Assembly (NCBI GenBank): GCA_034440635.1
Contig: JAOTON010000977.1
Coordinates: forward strand, 1,813,501 to 1,877,500
From: Lepas anatifera
Taxonomy: Eukaryota; Arthropoda; Thecostraca; Lepadidae
Direction of reading: 5' to 3'
Length of the DNA: 64,000 nt
How positions within the stretch are numbered: the stretch's first letter is position 1; each line of letters opens with the position of its first letter. Below the pieces are notes generated by a model. The model was not told where the DNA came from. It saw only the letters and a program-made list of their open reading frames with translations, and ran no database searches. The translations under genes and the position numbers were made by a program. Below, one piece after another: positions 22,478-34,800 of this stretch.

Positions 22478-23581
22478 GCAGTCTCACACAAAACTAGAAA
22501 GATGTCCTCATTTCCTTATACTGGCCAGTGGCCACACTTTAACTCTCGAGTCAGGAAGGGACGCTCAACAAAAATTTGGGACTCGATCCTGTTTGTTTTG
22601 CATTTTTCCCTCATTACTTGCATGGATTTGTACCTAAGTAAATGTGTTGGTAAAGTGTACCTTAGGTAGAATTTTCAAAAACAGCCCAAATGATCAAAAT
22701 TCACCATCCACCCCCGATTATCACCTGAATGGGGCCTGTCCTCCTCCTAGTAAAAAATTCCGAGACAACGACCCTGCATATGCCTTATATTATGTCTATG
22801 GGCCCAATAGGTACAGGTGTATTGAAATTTTCATACCATAGGAAGATCCGGTGTAGTCAAAATCCTACTTCAACTCCATGCAGTACACCAAATTCCCACG
22901 CACATTGCTTTGTCACTGTTGCGCAGTTTGCTTAGATTTTCTGCCCAGCTTTTTTATTATAGTCGTATCTTAGGCTTGCCAGATACCAAACTCAGGGCAC
23001 AAGGGGCCGCTGAATTGAAGATACTAAAACAATAAATGTGATTTTATTAGAGAATCTATGAATGATTAGGCAGAAAACTGCGTAATAAATAATTTGTTTT
23101 ACTGGTAATACCTTCCATATGTTTACAATTATATTGTATTTGAATATAAATTGCCACTCACATTTCAGGTTTCTAGCCGGCTACGTTCTGCAAACTACTG
23201 CCAATCACCACCATTGGGTCGTATGTTAAAATCTGGCAACTTTGACAGTGTGGTATGCATATTGTCTGCAGCGGGGGTTTATCGTTTTGGTAAAAGCTGA
23301 ACATAGTACAGATATTAAATGACTCATGGTGCGCTTCGCATTCGAAGAAAGGAGTTACTGAATTGAAATACTCGCTACACGCTTAATTCTGTACTTCGAA
23401 AACATGTAGCTTGAGTTTAGATCATGGAGTCAGAATCTCTATTTTGTCACAATCACGGACCTTGAATGATGCAAATGTGTCACCAAACCCATTAGTCGAG
23501 TTAGTCAGTTTCTGCACCGCTGTATATCGTTTTGTCAGTATAAGGAAATGAGGACATCTTTCTAGTTTTGTGTGAGACTGC
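22478..23581. mobile_element. DNA transposon-like element with perfect 46-bp TIRs
   Basis: 22478-22523 (starting GCAGTCTCACACAAAAC) is the exact reverse complement of 23536-23581. The 1.1 kb unit has no recognisable coding frame. An 8- or 9-bp target duplication could not be confirmed: flanks CATCGATGA and CCATTGACG match only partly. Perfect long arms suggest a recent insertion or strong arm homogenisation. Confidence 0.8.
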
Positions 23582-24289
23582 CCATTGACGTTTTACATAT
23601 CTTAAGATAAAGGGCTGCTATATTCCACCTGAATGACTTTGATTGAGCACAATGTGGCTCAGGAGAATCTAAGCAAGGCTTGAGAAAAATACGTAACTCA
23701 CAAACTCACAGCTTGCTCTTCCCATCGAAGGGAAATTCGAGAACCCCCTCTAAAATATAGCATACATACACCCCCACCAGTTTTCATGTATCAATTGTCC
23801 CTAATCAAAATACGCCATCAGTTTCGATACATTCAAGGAACGGAAGCATCCTTCGTTTTTTTTACCAGAAGCAATTTACTTCTAGCAATTATTTACATTC
23901 TATGTTGTACAGGGAAGCAAAATCCACCGGTCAACACACTGTACCTGGGTAAGGCATGGATATTTTCATTTAAATCTAGTGAAACCAACCTTCCACACTG
24001 CAGTTTTTGTCTGATAACCGAACCAGTTTCACAAGCTGACAGAACCCGTTGTTTACATCTGGGTGGGACATGCTCGCGTGGTTCCTCTCTGAATCTATTC
24101 TGATTATAATCTTCTTAAATTATAATATTCGTAAATTTTAAATTATGAGATAATTATCTGATGTTATCCAGAGTTTTTGCAGTTATCTTTGATGTTTGCG
24201 ATGCATACAAACATTGGGTGCATTACAGTTCAACAGAACGTTGTTGCAGCAGTATCCATACAGTACCTGGACGACTATCTTCTTTAATT
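23582..24289. other. No gene seen
   Basis: A 105-codon frame at 23786-24103 has no recognisable motif. Confidence 0.4.
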
Positions 24290-25425
24290 CCGCTGTCTGT
24301 CATTGTCAATGGTCTCCTCGTTTAACCTTCGCTCAGGTGGGGGTCTTTTAGACCCCCTCGGGTGTTCCAAAGTGAGCGGAAAATGGCGGCACGCAGCGCA
24401 GCCAAACTTAGTCTAGCTGTTCTCTTATCATTTGTAAATATCTTCTGAAAATTTTTATATCAAGGTCATATCAGGTCAGGTCACCAGGCCAGGTGAAGTG
24501 ACCTCACTGTAAAAAATGATTAGGACTGCATAACTAAAAAGAGGGTGAATTGATCATGTTGAAACTCATACGAAATAGCGGGCCCACGAAGAGCTACAAC
24601 ATATTTTCCAGGGTTTTTATATTGATGACCTAAGGTCATGTACGAAGCATGACCTCCCCATTGCAAATGCATGGGGAGAATCACAAAATGAGCTTTTCTC
24701 GGTAAGTATCGATGGAATTATTTTCAAACATCATTTACGACTTGCTCTTAGCCCATTTCTGAAGCTGATACTAAATATGTTGATGTGTGACCTTTCAAAT
24801 GTCACTTTAGGGCAAATAAACATTTTTTCGGTGCTTTACTCTATAAATTTTGATTAAACGAAGATAAAACTTCCATTTTATCACCGAATTGTTTGCATGG
24901 TCAGTACAAGTCAAATGATATACATCATGACTATACCAGGTCAGGTTGAGTCAAACTGTTGACCTGAGTCAGGTCAAATTTTGACTTGGACCTGTCATAG
25001 CAATATTATATATCATTCTATTTGCATTGACGAGATGATTGCAATGGTGCATCAACTACGGCTGCATCTTGCTTACTTTGAAAGTTATTAGCGGAAAAGG
25101 AAACGCCTTTATGCATGGGCGGCTATAGACATTTCCAAGAACATTCCCAATGTTCAGTGACCTGCAGCTCCCTAGGCTTTGACCTGACCAGAAAATCAAT
25201 GGAACCGCAATGAAAGAGCAGCTCCAGAGCTTTCGAATGGTGTTAGAAAAATGTGTCTAGCTATCTTGGCTTCTGAGATAAATGAGATTTTTTTAGTACA
25301 CCTCATGTTAGCAATTAAAATTAGTTCAAACTCGTTATTTTGGGTCTTGAGGTCGGGTCGCTTGATCTTGAATAGGTCATTGATCTGACATGACCTGACC
25401 TAATATATTTGTTCACATGAGTGAA
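24290..25425 (+). repeat. R2 repeat copy
   Basis: Landmarks shared with 51750-52080, 58314-58510 and 61680-61980 are GCGCAGC near the start, ATCAGGTCAGGTCACCAG, GAAACTCATA, GGGCCCACGAAG, TTGATGACCTAAGGTCA and GCATGACCTCCCCATTG followed by a short ATGGGGA block. It is dense in AGGTCA/TGACCT. No coding frame, inverted ends or target duplication has been identified, so the class is unknown. Confidence 0.75.
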
Positions 25426-25448
25426 ATTGATCAACGATAAGATACTGT

Positions 25449-25568
25449 CAATTACCACTTAAACCAACACAGCAGACATCCCTTGGGGGGTGGGCCCCCC
25501 CGGGGAGGGGGGTCCCCTGGGGGGGGGGGGGGGGGGGGGTGTCTGCCGTGTTGGTTTAAGTGATAATA
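25449..25568. repeat. Foldback with a 21-G run
   Basis: ACTTAAACCAACACAGCAGACA on the left pairs with TGTCTGCCGTGTTGGTTTAAGT on the right (about 26-28-bp arms with a few mismatches). The loop is a G/C homopolymer-rich tract that includes 21 consecutive G at 25519-25539. The tract could form a G-quadruplex, and its length may be affected by assembly error. Confidence 0.75.
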
Positions 25569-25574
25569 TCGGTC

Positions 25575-26680
25575 AACCACTGTTATACAACTGTCAATTA
25601 CATTGTTCACGCCTCTTCATTTCTGCACTATCTGAGGAAAACCAGGAGGGGGCGAATTTCGCCACCCCCCCACACCCTCAACCTCAGCGGGGCACGTGTT
25701 AAGGGACACCAGGTGAGAATTCCGACGACGAACGGTGCGGTCTCAGGTATGAATAAATGCGGAAGGTGCTCGCCCGGTAGTAGCTACCCATTGATACTTG
25801 CGGACTAAATCCACTAAGAAGCGGTCGGACGATAGTGCGAGTTATTCCATTTTCGCTTTGTCTACACTTTAGGGGTTTCTGTGTTTCTCTATTTCTATAA
25901 GCGTCGGAGTGGATGGGAAGGATTTAAGCTAAATTGAGAAAATCGGACAATTCTGCAGCAAGCAAGTACGAACGAATCACCTCACAGACACTAAAATGGC
26001 AAATACGAAAACCCTACATTATAAGTATATCTAATTGCTGAGGCCAGACATGATTTCTAACTGCCATACAGGCGACATGATCACAGGGACAGCCATGACA
26101 GGTCTTCAGACACAGAGTTCCAGACTCCGGATGTCATTTTCGATTCCACTTCAGCTACTGGACACGGCACAAGAAGAGACTTAAAACTCTTGTGCGTGTG
26201 ACAGCGGCTATGGTGGTCTCGTCTGCCGACGAAACCTATCGAGTGACGGGCTAACTAAAGCTTCCAGAAGTTGCCGCAAGAGGGCCGCGCCGCCGATGCT
26301 GCTGCGGCCTGCTAGGTAACCATGAGATCATGCAATAATTAGCATTTACCTCCTTCAACTCTCCAAACCCGCCCGCCGGAATCCCTGGCGTGATCCCGCT
26401 GGAGGGGGGGGCGTATTTCGCTCTCCTGCCTGCCTCATTTCCTTGAAGAGCTAGAGCAAAATTACGGCTAAGTATGGAAAGGAATTGACAAAATGAAGAG
26501 AATTCATGATATTCTCAGAAATGGTCAATATCGAGATTATCCGAGGTCACATATTTTTGAATGGGATCACAACCGGGCACAACAAATTTTTGTGTACGTT
26601 TTCAGAGAGCAGCGCTAGACCAGGTGTCATTGGAGTCCTATCATCGTGGCGAATCGCATGCTGTGTAATATTACCATAGT
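25575..26680. other. No gene seen
   Basis: Mixed sequence without an assignable frame or repeat family. Confidence 0.4.
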
Positions 26681-26754
26681 AGGTAAAATAGTCAGGTCAG
26701 GGTTACATTTCGACCTTGTATGGTCACATACGAACTTGTTTATGACTCCATTGT

Positions 26755-26935
26755 TTTTATTCGACTCAACTCTGACTCAAAGCTTAGCGACAGATTCTGC
26801 TCCTGGCTAAACTCACCGCATTGAATAGGTGAGTCGACTCTGAGTGAGCCCGAATCCAGAATTTAGTCGACTCAACTCCGACTCAAGCATTGAGTCGGAG
26901 TCGACTCCAACTTCGAATGATGGCAAGATTTGCAT
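26755..26935. repeat. GAGTCGACTC-type simple repeat
   Basis: Clustered GACTC/GAGTC pentamers, including GAGTCGACTC palindromes, matching a second cluster at 49255-49370. Confidence 0.65.
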
Positions 26936-27079
26936 GCACCAGCTGCACATTGTCTTCAATAGCATGCAAATTACAACACATTTATGCAATAAGCGTATTG
27001 CTTCTTAGGAATAAAGAAGGATGCTAATTGATAAAAGTTGAGTGGGATTTAGGCCTTGGAAGCTTTTCATTTTCAATGC

Positions 27080-27385
27080 ATGACCTTAACGAGCAACATC
27101 ATAATTGAAGCAACAAGCGCAGTTTCAAATGCAATACCAGGAACCGATATTTTAGAAATTATAATTTGTTTAGTGGCAGTTCCTATTCTAGTAGTCTGAA
27201 CAATCATGTGACGATTTAGCTCAGAAGCCCATGCTAGACAACGGACCTCAAAAAACAAAACAAAAAAACTCACCTCGTCCCCCAAAAGAAGTGATAGGAA
27301 GTCGCTTTTGAAAGAAATTCAACTCCAAAAACGCCAAGCTCAGGTCGGATCCAGTAAAACCAGTGCTGCATTTTCTTTTGATTAA
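27080..27385 (+). pseudogene. Small single-pass membrane protein-like frame with two TGA codons
   Basis: From ATG 27080 the frame runs 101 codons to TAA 27383-27385, broken only by TGA at 27197-27199 and 27209-27211. Reading through these, residues about 25-45 form a hydrophobic segment (DILEIIICLVAVPILVV), followed by a polar, strongly basic tail of about 55 residues. That layout fits a tail-anchored or single-pass small membrane protein. Both TGAs fall where a Trp would suit the membrane edge, so a decayed nuclear copy with two TGG-to-TGA changes is the simplest reading. A piece of mitochondrial origin (TGA read as Trp) is less likely given the Lys-rich tail. The family was not identified. 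Confidence 0.4.
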
Positions 27386-27622
27386 GCTAATTTCGGCATA
27401 TTTTTACTTTTTATAAATTAACATTGGAAATTAGCAGTAATACTCGCAAAATGTCCGTCACAGAGCTTGGTGGCCAAAGGAGCAGCAAGCGACGCGTTGA
27501 AGACAAAAGGAATCTAGCCTTGGATAGGACAAAAGATGATAATGCGTGGCAATTTAAAAGTCACGTGAATTAAAAGAACTTAAGAAAAACACATTTGGTG
27601 CGAAGTTTAGTACCCTCAGGCT
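27386..27622. other. No gene seen
   Basis: Short AT-rich stretch before the GGCGCCCC repeat block. Confidence 0.4.
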
Positions 27623-28155
27623 CAGGGACGGCGGAATCCAGGGTGCAAGTGGTGCAGTTGCACCACTCGATTTTTTTCAAGTGGTGCAAAAGTATCTTTT
27701 TGCACCACTTGTTTTGGCTTTGTCCAGGAGGCGCCCCCCAGGCCTCAGCCGGCGCCCCCGGCCGGTCAGTGAAAATCAAGCCTAATTACCGCTTACCTGA
27801 AGAGGTAGGATCCTCTGTGAAAAGACATTTTCATACATGAATGACGCACCTTGACATCAAAACTGCGACCTGGAAAGCAAAAGGCGCCCCCCCTTGAGTA
27901 AAGGCGCCCCTCTGGATAGCATAGGCGCCCTTGAAAAGCGTAGGCGCCTCCTGGACAGCTTAGGCGCCTCCGAAGAAGAGAAACGGCGCCCCTAGATATC
28001 ACATGCGCCCCTGGTTAGCACAGGCACCCCTTGACAGCAAAAGGCGCCCCCCCCGCAGAGAAAAGGCGCCCCCTGGACAACATACGCGCCCTTTGATAAG
28101 AAAGGCGCCCCCTGGAGAGATAAGAGAGAAACCCCCCTCCCGAGAACAACGGCGG
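27623..28155. repeat. GGCGCCCC block, first tandem unit
   Basis: It starts CAGGGACGGCGGAATCC (hAT-end-like), then GGTGCA/TGCACC short inverted repeats, GGCGCCCCCGGCCGGTCA, a unique piece (GAGGTAGGATCCTCTGTG) and an array of about 20-24-base units near AAAGGCGCCCCTGGATAGC. The next unit begins with the same head at 28156. Stop-poor frames on the minus strand are repeat artefacts. Confidence 0.75.
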
Positions 28156-29130
28156 CAGGGACGGCGGATTCCGCAGGACAGGGTGTGCAGTTGCACACCT
28201 TGAAAAAATGATGGTGTACAATAGTATATTTTTGCACACCTGGTTTTGACCTCGTACGGGGAGGCCCTCACGGATTTGGGTGGCACCCCCGGATTTTGCC
28301 GGCGCCCCCGGCCGGTCAAGAGAGAATCAGACACATCGCCTGTCTGAAGGGGTAGTACCCTCTGTGTAAAATAAAATACACTTTCAAATATGAATGGCGC
28401 CCCCTGACATCAAAGCTGCACCCTGGACAGCAAAAGGTGCCCACCCCCTTGAGTAAAAGCGCCCCTCTGGATAGCAAAGGCGACCTCTAGACAGCAGAGG
28501 CGCCCCTGGACAGAAAAAGGCACGCCAATTGAGGAGTAACGACGCCCCTGAATAGCACAGGCGCCCTCTGGTTAGCACAGGCACTCCTGTACACTAAGAG
28601 GCGCCCCCTCCCCATAGAGCAAAGGCACCCCTCTGGATATCATAAGCTCCCTTTAATAGCAATCGCGCTCCCTGGACAGCAGGGGCGCCCTCTGGATAGG
28701 ATAGGCGCCCCCAAAACAGCAAATACGCCCTTTGATACCAAAAGCGCCCCATGGACAGAACACACCCTCTGGATAGCATTGGCACCCCTGGACGGCAGAG
28801 ACGCCCCTAAAGAAGAGCAACGGCACCCCGGGATAGCATATGCGCCCCTGGTTAGCACAGGCACCCCTGGACAGCAAAAGGCGGCCCCCGCCCCTGAGTA
28901 AAGGATCCGGGTCTCTGGATAGCATAGGTGCCCCTGGATAGCGCAGGCGCCTCCTGGACAGCAGAGACGCCTCCGAAGAAGATCAACGGCGCCCCTTGAT
29001 ATCATATGCACCCCCAGGTTAGCACAGGTATCCCTGGATAGCAAAAGGCGCCCCCCCTCCCCGAGAGCAAAGGCGCCCCTCTGGAAAGAATAAGCACCCA
29101 TGGATAGGAAAGGCGCCCTCTGGAAAGGAC
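28156..29130. repeat. GGCGCCCC block, second tandem unit
   Basis: The head CAGGGACGGCGGATTCC, GTGTGCAGTTGCACACC hairpin, GGCGCCCCCGGCCGGTCA and GGGGTAGTACCCTCTGTG parallel the first unit, but with a longer array (about 28390-29130). A fragment in the opposite orientation occurs at 46205-46314. No closing inverted end was found. Confidence 0.75.
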
Positions 29131-30032
29131 AGCAGAACATTTTTTAAGGAAAACTCAGTGGAGGGGGGCGGTGGAGATTTTCTTGTGCTGGTCATTATGA
29201 TGTCTTCGGGGGATCAAACCCCCATTTGGAGGGTGGCGTTAATAAAATTTAGACCTGCTAGTGTCCAGGCGTGTTAGACCAGCGAGAGATTAAATCAAGA
29301 ATGTACAACGCACTCAACTAAACTTAGATTTAGCAATTATGTTTCCAAATTTTGGATGCCGTAACTTCTATCACTGCTTGATTTTAAGGCTTAGATATAT
29401 TCCTTGAACTTTGATAGAAGTGTCATTGATGGCTTTTTTGCTTTCCAATTTCTTCGATAATTTTTTCAGTGCAATTTTTACCAACCCTCTCCTCATATGC
29501 GGATAGTATGGCTGCTTTACCATTTTAATCTAAAACTTTGTAGCACTGGGTCATTCCAGGGGCAGCGGCCCGACACCAAAAATGTCTACGCGTTGGAAGT
29601 ACTGTAGGCCTTTGGGTAAAAAATGGATAACTTTCAGGATGGAGTCGTCGAGGAGGAGTCGTGGTTTTTCTGTCCACACACGTGCGCAGCACACATGCGG
29701 CTCGGCAACTTGACAAAATCGTCACAACTGAAAAACATTACTTTACAAGCTCGCAATTAGTTATATACCTATATACCTATGGATCCGGATGTATTTTATC
29801 ATGAACGTCGTAATAAGGAGGCCCAGTGAGCCTTGGAGCAAGAAACCCGGGAGCCAAGGCCCGGGTCGGATTGTAGCCGTCTGGCGGCAGCAACACGGGC
29901 TGCAGAAAGGACGGGGTCACGATGTCTAGAATTCTAGAATGCAGCTGGGGCACACCCCGCTAGGCACGCCTATTTTTTAACTAGTCGGGTCCAAAAAGAG
30001 TGTCTGCGCTCTGGTGATACACTCTTTTCTAT
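29131..30032. other. No gene seen
   Basis: No recognisable frame or repeat over about 900 bases. Confidence 0.4.
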
Positions 30033-30145
30033 AAATTTTGTCCAAGTTGTTCCTCGTTCGGCTGTTGGAGTCGGAGTCTCACTAAAGTCCTCAAGAGACT
30101 TGTCACAGAGACCCCGACCCCACCACCCGAACGAGTAACGCCCAC
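30033..30145 (-). mobile_element. SINE-B, 3' part, split by insertion
   Basis: It matches 60163-60275 in the same orientation (CGGCTGTTGG, GAGTCTCACT, AAGTCCT, GACTTGTCA, GAGACCCCGACCCCACCACC). It stops at the 8-bp ACGCCCAC that borders the hAT composite; the rest of the SINE resumes at 35663. Confidence 0.8.
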
Positions 30146-30793
30146 CAGGGGCGTAGGAACGGTTTGAAAAGTGGGGGGCCAACCTTAGAGGGGGCCCACC
30201 TCAAGGGGGGCCCCAGTCCATTGGGGCCCATAATTATAAAAAAAAATTAGATCGTTTGGTGTCAAGAAGGCAAGCATGCATACTAGGATGCCAACGTATG
30301 GAAAATTGAGGAATTAAATTTTGCCCTATGATTTTGATTTGTACCTATTATGCTCTAATAAATCATAGTAAAACGCAAAAAACATTTTTTTTACCTAGAC
30401 CCTGTTAAAATACGAAATACATTTGTAAGCTCTTTTGGAGGATTTCAATCATTTTTACCACGAGTGCGTTTCTTATATTTTTAGATGTTTAGGCCCTTTT
30501 ATCACATTTACAAAATTAAAAAACTGTTTAGAAAACTACAGACAATGCTTTGATACCAAACAGCCTCACTTCGCTATGCCTAATCAACATTTTGCTTATT
30601 TAATGAAAAAATGGGAACATTTATTTAGGCTGTTACGGATCCCTTCTTTCCATCATTAGATATATATTTAGGTAAAGGCTGATCACAATAAATACGTCTA
30701 GCTATATTTCGATCCCTAAAATGCAGAGCTCCAGCATGACTGCAAGTGCAATGTAGGTACTTGATGGCCTGCTTTGTGATGCTGTGGAGGTGT

Positions 30794-30960
30794 GGGCGTG
30801 GTGATATAGTGGTTAGCAACATTGCTTTCTACGCGACCAACCCGAGTTTAAGGCTCGGCAGATTCCTTGTGCAAGGAGCAATTTGACTCCCAAGAAATCC
30901 CTCCCAACAGGGAAAGAGTTGGCGACGCCATATAACCCTGGCATCAAAGGACGTCACGCC
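30794..30960 (+). mobile_element. SINE-A copy inside hAT composite
   Basis: A-box-like TGATATAGTGGTTAGC (30802-30817), degenerate B box near 30843, then AATCCCTCCCAACAGGG and GAGTTGGCGACGCCATA, matching the 59526 copy. Confidence 0.7.
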
Positions 30961-31229
30961 TTTCAATGGCTCAGGGACGACTGTTGCTCGGCATTTGATG
31001 CGGGGTCCGTATCCGATTCATGCTTTGTGTTGGGATTGATATGGGATGGAGTTTGACTGGGACCAGTTCTCGGGACTCATTTGGAAACACTCGGGTAGTA
31101 GGTGCCTTGGCTTTTTTCAGGAAGCGCTCCTCCTCCAGGGGCTTGTAGGCAGCGTACTTGCTGATATTTGCATATACGTTGCGGGGCCCACCTCAAAAGG
31201 GGGGCAGTATCCCCTGACCCCCGGTTCCT

Positions 31230-31810
31230 ATGCCTATGCCGCCCAGGGGCCGCCAAATTATCTCGGAGGGCCCCAAGGTCCAGATCATGGCTCAGGAACC
31301 TAGATCAGTCAGCTCAAGGGCCCAGACCAGTGCATTAGCCTCGGGACCAGCTTATCAAGGGACCCTACATAAGCACAGGACCCCTAGAAGCTCATCACAG
31401 TGGAGCCCCAGATTCGCACAGGGTGCCAGATTAGCTTAGGGGCCCGGTTTAGCTCGGAGGTCCCCAGGTCGACTTATGTAGGGTCTCAAAACAGCTCAAG
31501 GGGCTTGTTCAAGCTCACGGATCCCAGCTTAGCCTAATGACGCTAGAACAGTTCAGGGGCCCCAGACCAGCTCAGGGCTTTTGTTCAGCACAGGCCAGCT
31601 CAGCTTAGGGGTCCAGATCGGCTGATATAGGGTCCCCTCTCATACCAGCTCAGGGGCTCCCTTCAAGCTCACGGCCCCCAGCTTAGCCCAGGGACCTTAG
31701 AAGAGTTCAGGGCTCCCATACCAGATCAGGGGCCCCAGTTAAGCACAGGGATACCCAGATTAGCTCAGGGCCCCAGCTAGGCTTAGGGTGTCCCAGGGTG
31801 TCTGATATAG
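31230..31810 (-). repeat. Minisatellite arm of the composite, left part
   Basis: Diverged units near AGCTCAGGGGCCCCAGA, about 20-30 bases apart. The array is interrupted by the inner hAT element and continues at 34919. Confidence 0.7.
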
Positions 31811-31822
31811 AGTCTCAGAACA

Positions 31823-34800
31823 CAGTGGTGTAGCCAGGATTCGGCCAAGGAGGGGTCCGACTACCCTCGGGGGCCCCAGACCGGGGGTCCCCTTAGCAAC
31901 CGGGGCCCATCTCCTATATCTTTTGTATAGTATTTTAACATTCACACGAAGGAAATTTTGTTGTGCCTTTTTAAGCATTTATTTTTATTTTGTTTATAGC
32001 TTGATTTTTTCGATCCGACCAAATGTTGGTAAACTAAGGTCACCAAATATTAGGGATGGCCCATACCTTATATGGTAGCGTGGCTATAATAACAGGTTTG
32101 TGCCATATTTCGGGAAGTTCAATGTTGATGCGCGCATGATGTTACACCCGAGTCTACCTCAATTCAGTCTGGTAATCAGACATTAAGTTATTGAAGGTCA
32201 GTCGTTTTGAGTACGTAGAAATTATCTTCTACGGGAAATGATTAGCAATTATTTCCCGGTGTCGAATCCATGAACTCTTTAATCAGTAAATTTCAAAAGA
32301 AACGGAAAAAAAGAAAAAATACAAAGGACGTGTAGTGTGTCCCGAACGTTACATAACCTCTATTCCGTCGATAGATCCTGTTGAGATCCAGTTACTTTCT
32401 TACCCCTGCTATCTTTTAAACGAGCAAATTACCAAGACAAAAGGCGCGTGAGATATCTATCGCCTTGGATCTCTCTGTCATTGTTATTTTCAACCTTCCA
32501 TACCTATTTTTCCTTTGAAGATTATGCTCATCGATTTCTGTCATTACCCTTGTTTGTCTGGTTTCCTACGAAAATATTTGAAGGTTGTTTATTTCAGAAT
32601 ATTTAGGAATGTAGTTATTGGTGTTAAGCTTATGGATTAAAAAATGACTGAAGAGCCAAATTCCCTGTTCTATTTGCTCTTATGGTAAAATTAGTTTAGT
32701 TTCTGCCTTTCCTTCGATAATGGTGCCTGATGGACGTGTTTCAATTTGTTTTTTTAGTACGCAATAGGGTTAGATACTTTTTCCGAGGCATATGATTTTG
32801 AAATTTTTTGTTCGAGCTCTGGGGCCACCTAAGACCAACACTTGGCGGCACTCACAAAGCTAATTTTCGGCCGCTCTCCTGATTAGATCTCAGGGGGTCT
32901 CTGAGAACGATTCACGGCGCCTCTTGATCAAAACTGGGGGCCCCTGAGAATCTCTCGGGGCTCCTGAGACTAGTTATTCGGCAGCACCTCTGAGACTAAT
33001 TATTGCCCCCCCCAGATTTACTCTGGAGGGGGGCTGAGACTGACTATCGTGGCCATCCAGATTAGCTCTTGGGGTCCCCTGAGGCTGTCTTTGGGGTGGG
33101 GGGGGGGGATTGGGAATGACTTCCAACAGCCCTCTGAGACTTACTCTAGGGCGCCCCTGAGACAAACACCCGGGGGGGGTGGAATCACCTCTGAGACTGA
33201 GTCTTTGGCGTTCCTGAGACTGACTCTCGGAGGCCCCCCTGAAATAGACTTTTGCGAGGCCCTGAGAACCACTCTCTGGGGCCCCTGAGACTAGCTCAGC
33301 CCCCCACCTCTCCTGAGACAGACTCCCGGGGCCCCTGATACCGACTTTTGGGGCCCCTGAGACCAACTGGGGGCCCCGAAATCTGCTTTCGGGGGGCCTT
33401 GGGACTGATTCTCAGGGCGGGGGCCTTGAGGCCGACTCGGGACGCCCTGAGAACAAATCTTCAGGGGCCCCTGAGACTGACTCTGGGGGCCCCGTGATGA
33501 GAGAATTCTTTGCAGTGGTTCAGATTGGCCCAAGAGGGGTCTGCGGACGCCTAGGGCCCCCTTGGCTACACCAATGCATTCACACTTTCGGGGCCCTCTG
33601 AAATCACCATTTGGAGGCCCCTAAAATAATTTCTCCCCCAGACCAATACTCCGGAGCCCCTTGATACTAATACCCGGGGGCTTCAAAGAACAAGCTCGGG
33701 GTCCCACTTAGATCAGGCTCAGGGGCACCCTTAGACCCATGCTCGCGCTTTTCTCGGGAGTAACTTGACACCAATGTTCCGGGGCCCTCAAGATCAATGT
33801 TTCGAGCCCCCCCCGAGACTAATGCTCGGTACTCTGGAGTCCCCTCAATGCCGATATTCGGGGGTCCTGAACCCAGGCTTGGGGCCCCTGAGACCAAACT
33901 CTGCGTCCATGAGATCAATGCTCGTGCCTCACTCATGAGCCCCTCGATATCAATAGTCGGGTGCACCCCGAGGGGGCCCTGAACCCCTGAGACCAAGCTC
34001 AGGGGCCCCTGAGACCAAGCTTGAGGGGACCCTGAGACCAAACTCGGATGCTTCCTGGGACCAAGCTCGAGGGCCCCCTGACACCAAGCTCGAGGGTTCC
34101 CTGAGACCAAGCTCGAGACTCCGTGAGACCAAGATCGAAAGGCCCATGAGACCAAACATCGAAAGGTCCATGAGACCAAGCTCGGTTGTCCCCTGAGACA
34201 AAGTTCGGGGCCCCTGAGATCAATGTTCGGTATTCCAGAGCCCTCGATACCGATGATCGGGGGTCCCCTGAGACCAAGCTCGGGAGCCCCTGAGACCAAG
34301 ATCAGGGGTTTCTGAGACCAATGCTGGTGTTTTCCAGTGCATACGGTCAGCTTTATGCATCAGATACCCTCGGATGTCCCCCTGAGACCAAGCTTGAGGG
34401 CCCCTGACACTAAGCTCGGGGAGAGGGGGCCTGAGACCAATCTCGGGGGCACCCCTGAGACCAATCTCGGGGGCACCCCTGAGACCAAGCTCGGGGTCCC
34501 CTGAGGCTAAGCTCGGGGGCCCTGAGACCAAGCTCAGGGCCCCTGAGACCAAGCTCGGGGGCCCTGAAACCAAGCTCGGGGCCCCTGAGACCAAAATCGA
34601 AAGGCCCGTGAGATCAAGATCGAAAGGCCCGTGAGAACGAGCTCAGGGGGAGGGGCCTTGAGACCAAGCTCGGGGCCCTGAGGCCAAGCTCGGGACCCCC
34701 TGAGACTGAACCTAAGGGTTCCCCAAGATCAATATTCGGTATTCTGGAGCCCTCGATACCGATTATCGGGGGCCTCCTGAGACCAAGCTCGGGAGGGCCC

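Noticed and set aside
27080..27385. Mitochondrial DNA insertion using TGA as Trp
   Set aside because: The Lys/Gln/Ser-rich tail and GC-containing codons do not look mitochondrial, and flanks show no further mitochondrial genes; a nuclear pseudogene is simpler.
28640..29140. 166-codon minus-strand frame
   Set aside because: Artefact of the GGCGCCCC array.
33667..34299. 210-codon minus-strand frame
   Set aside because: It lies wholly in the GGCCCC minisatellite and translates to degenerate repeats; the same kind of frame appears at every such array.
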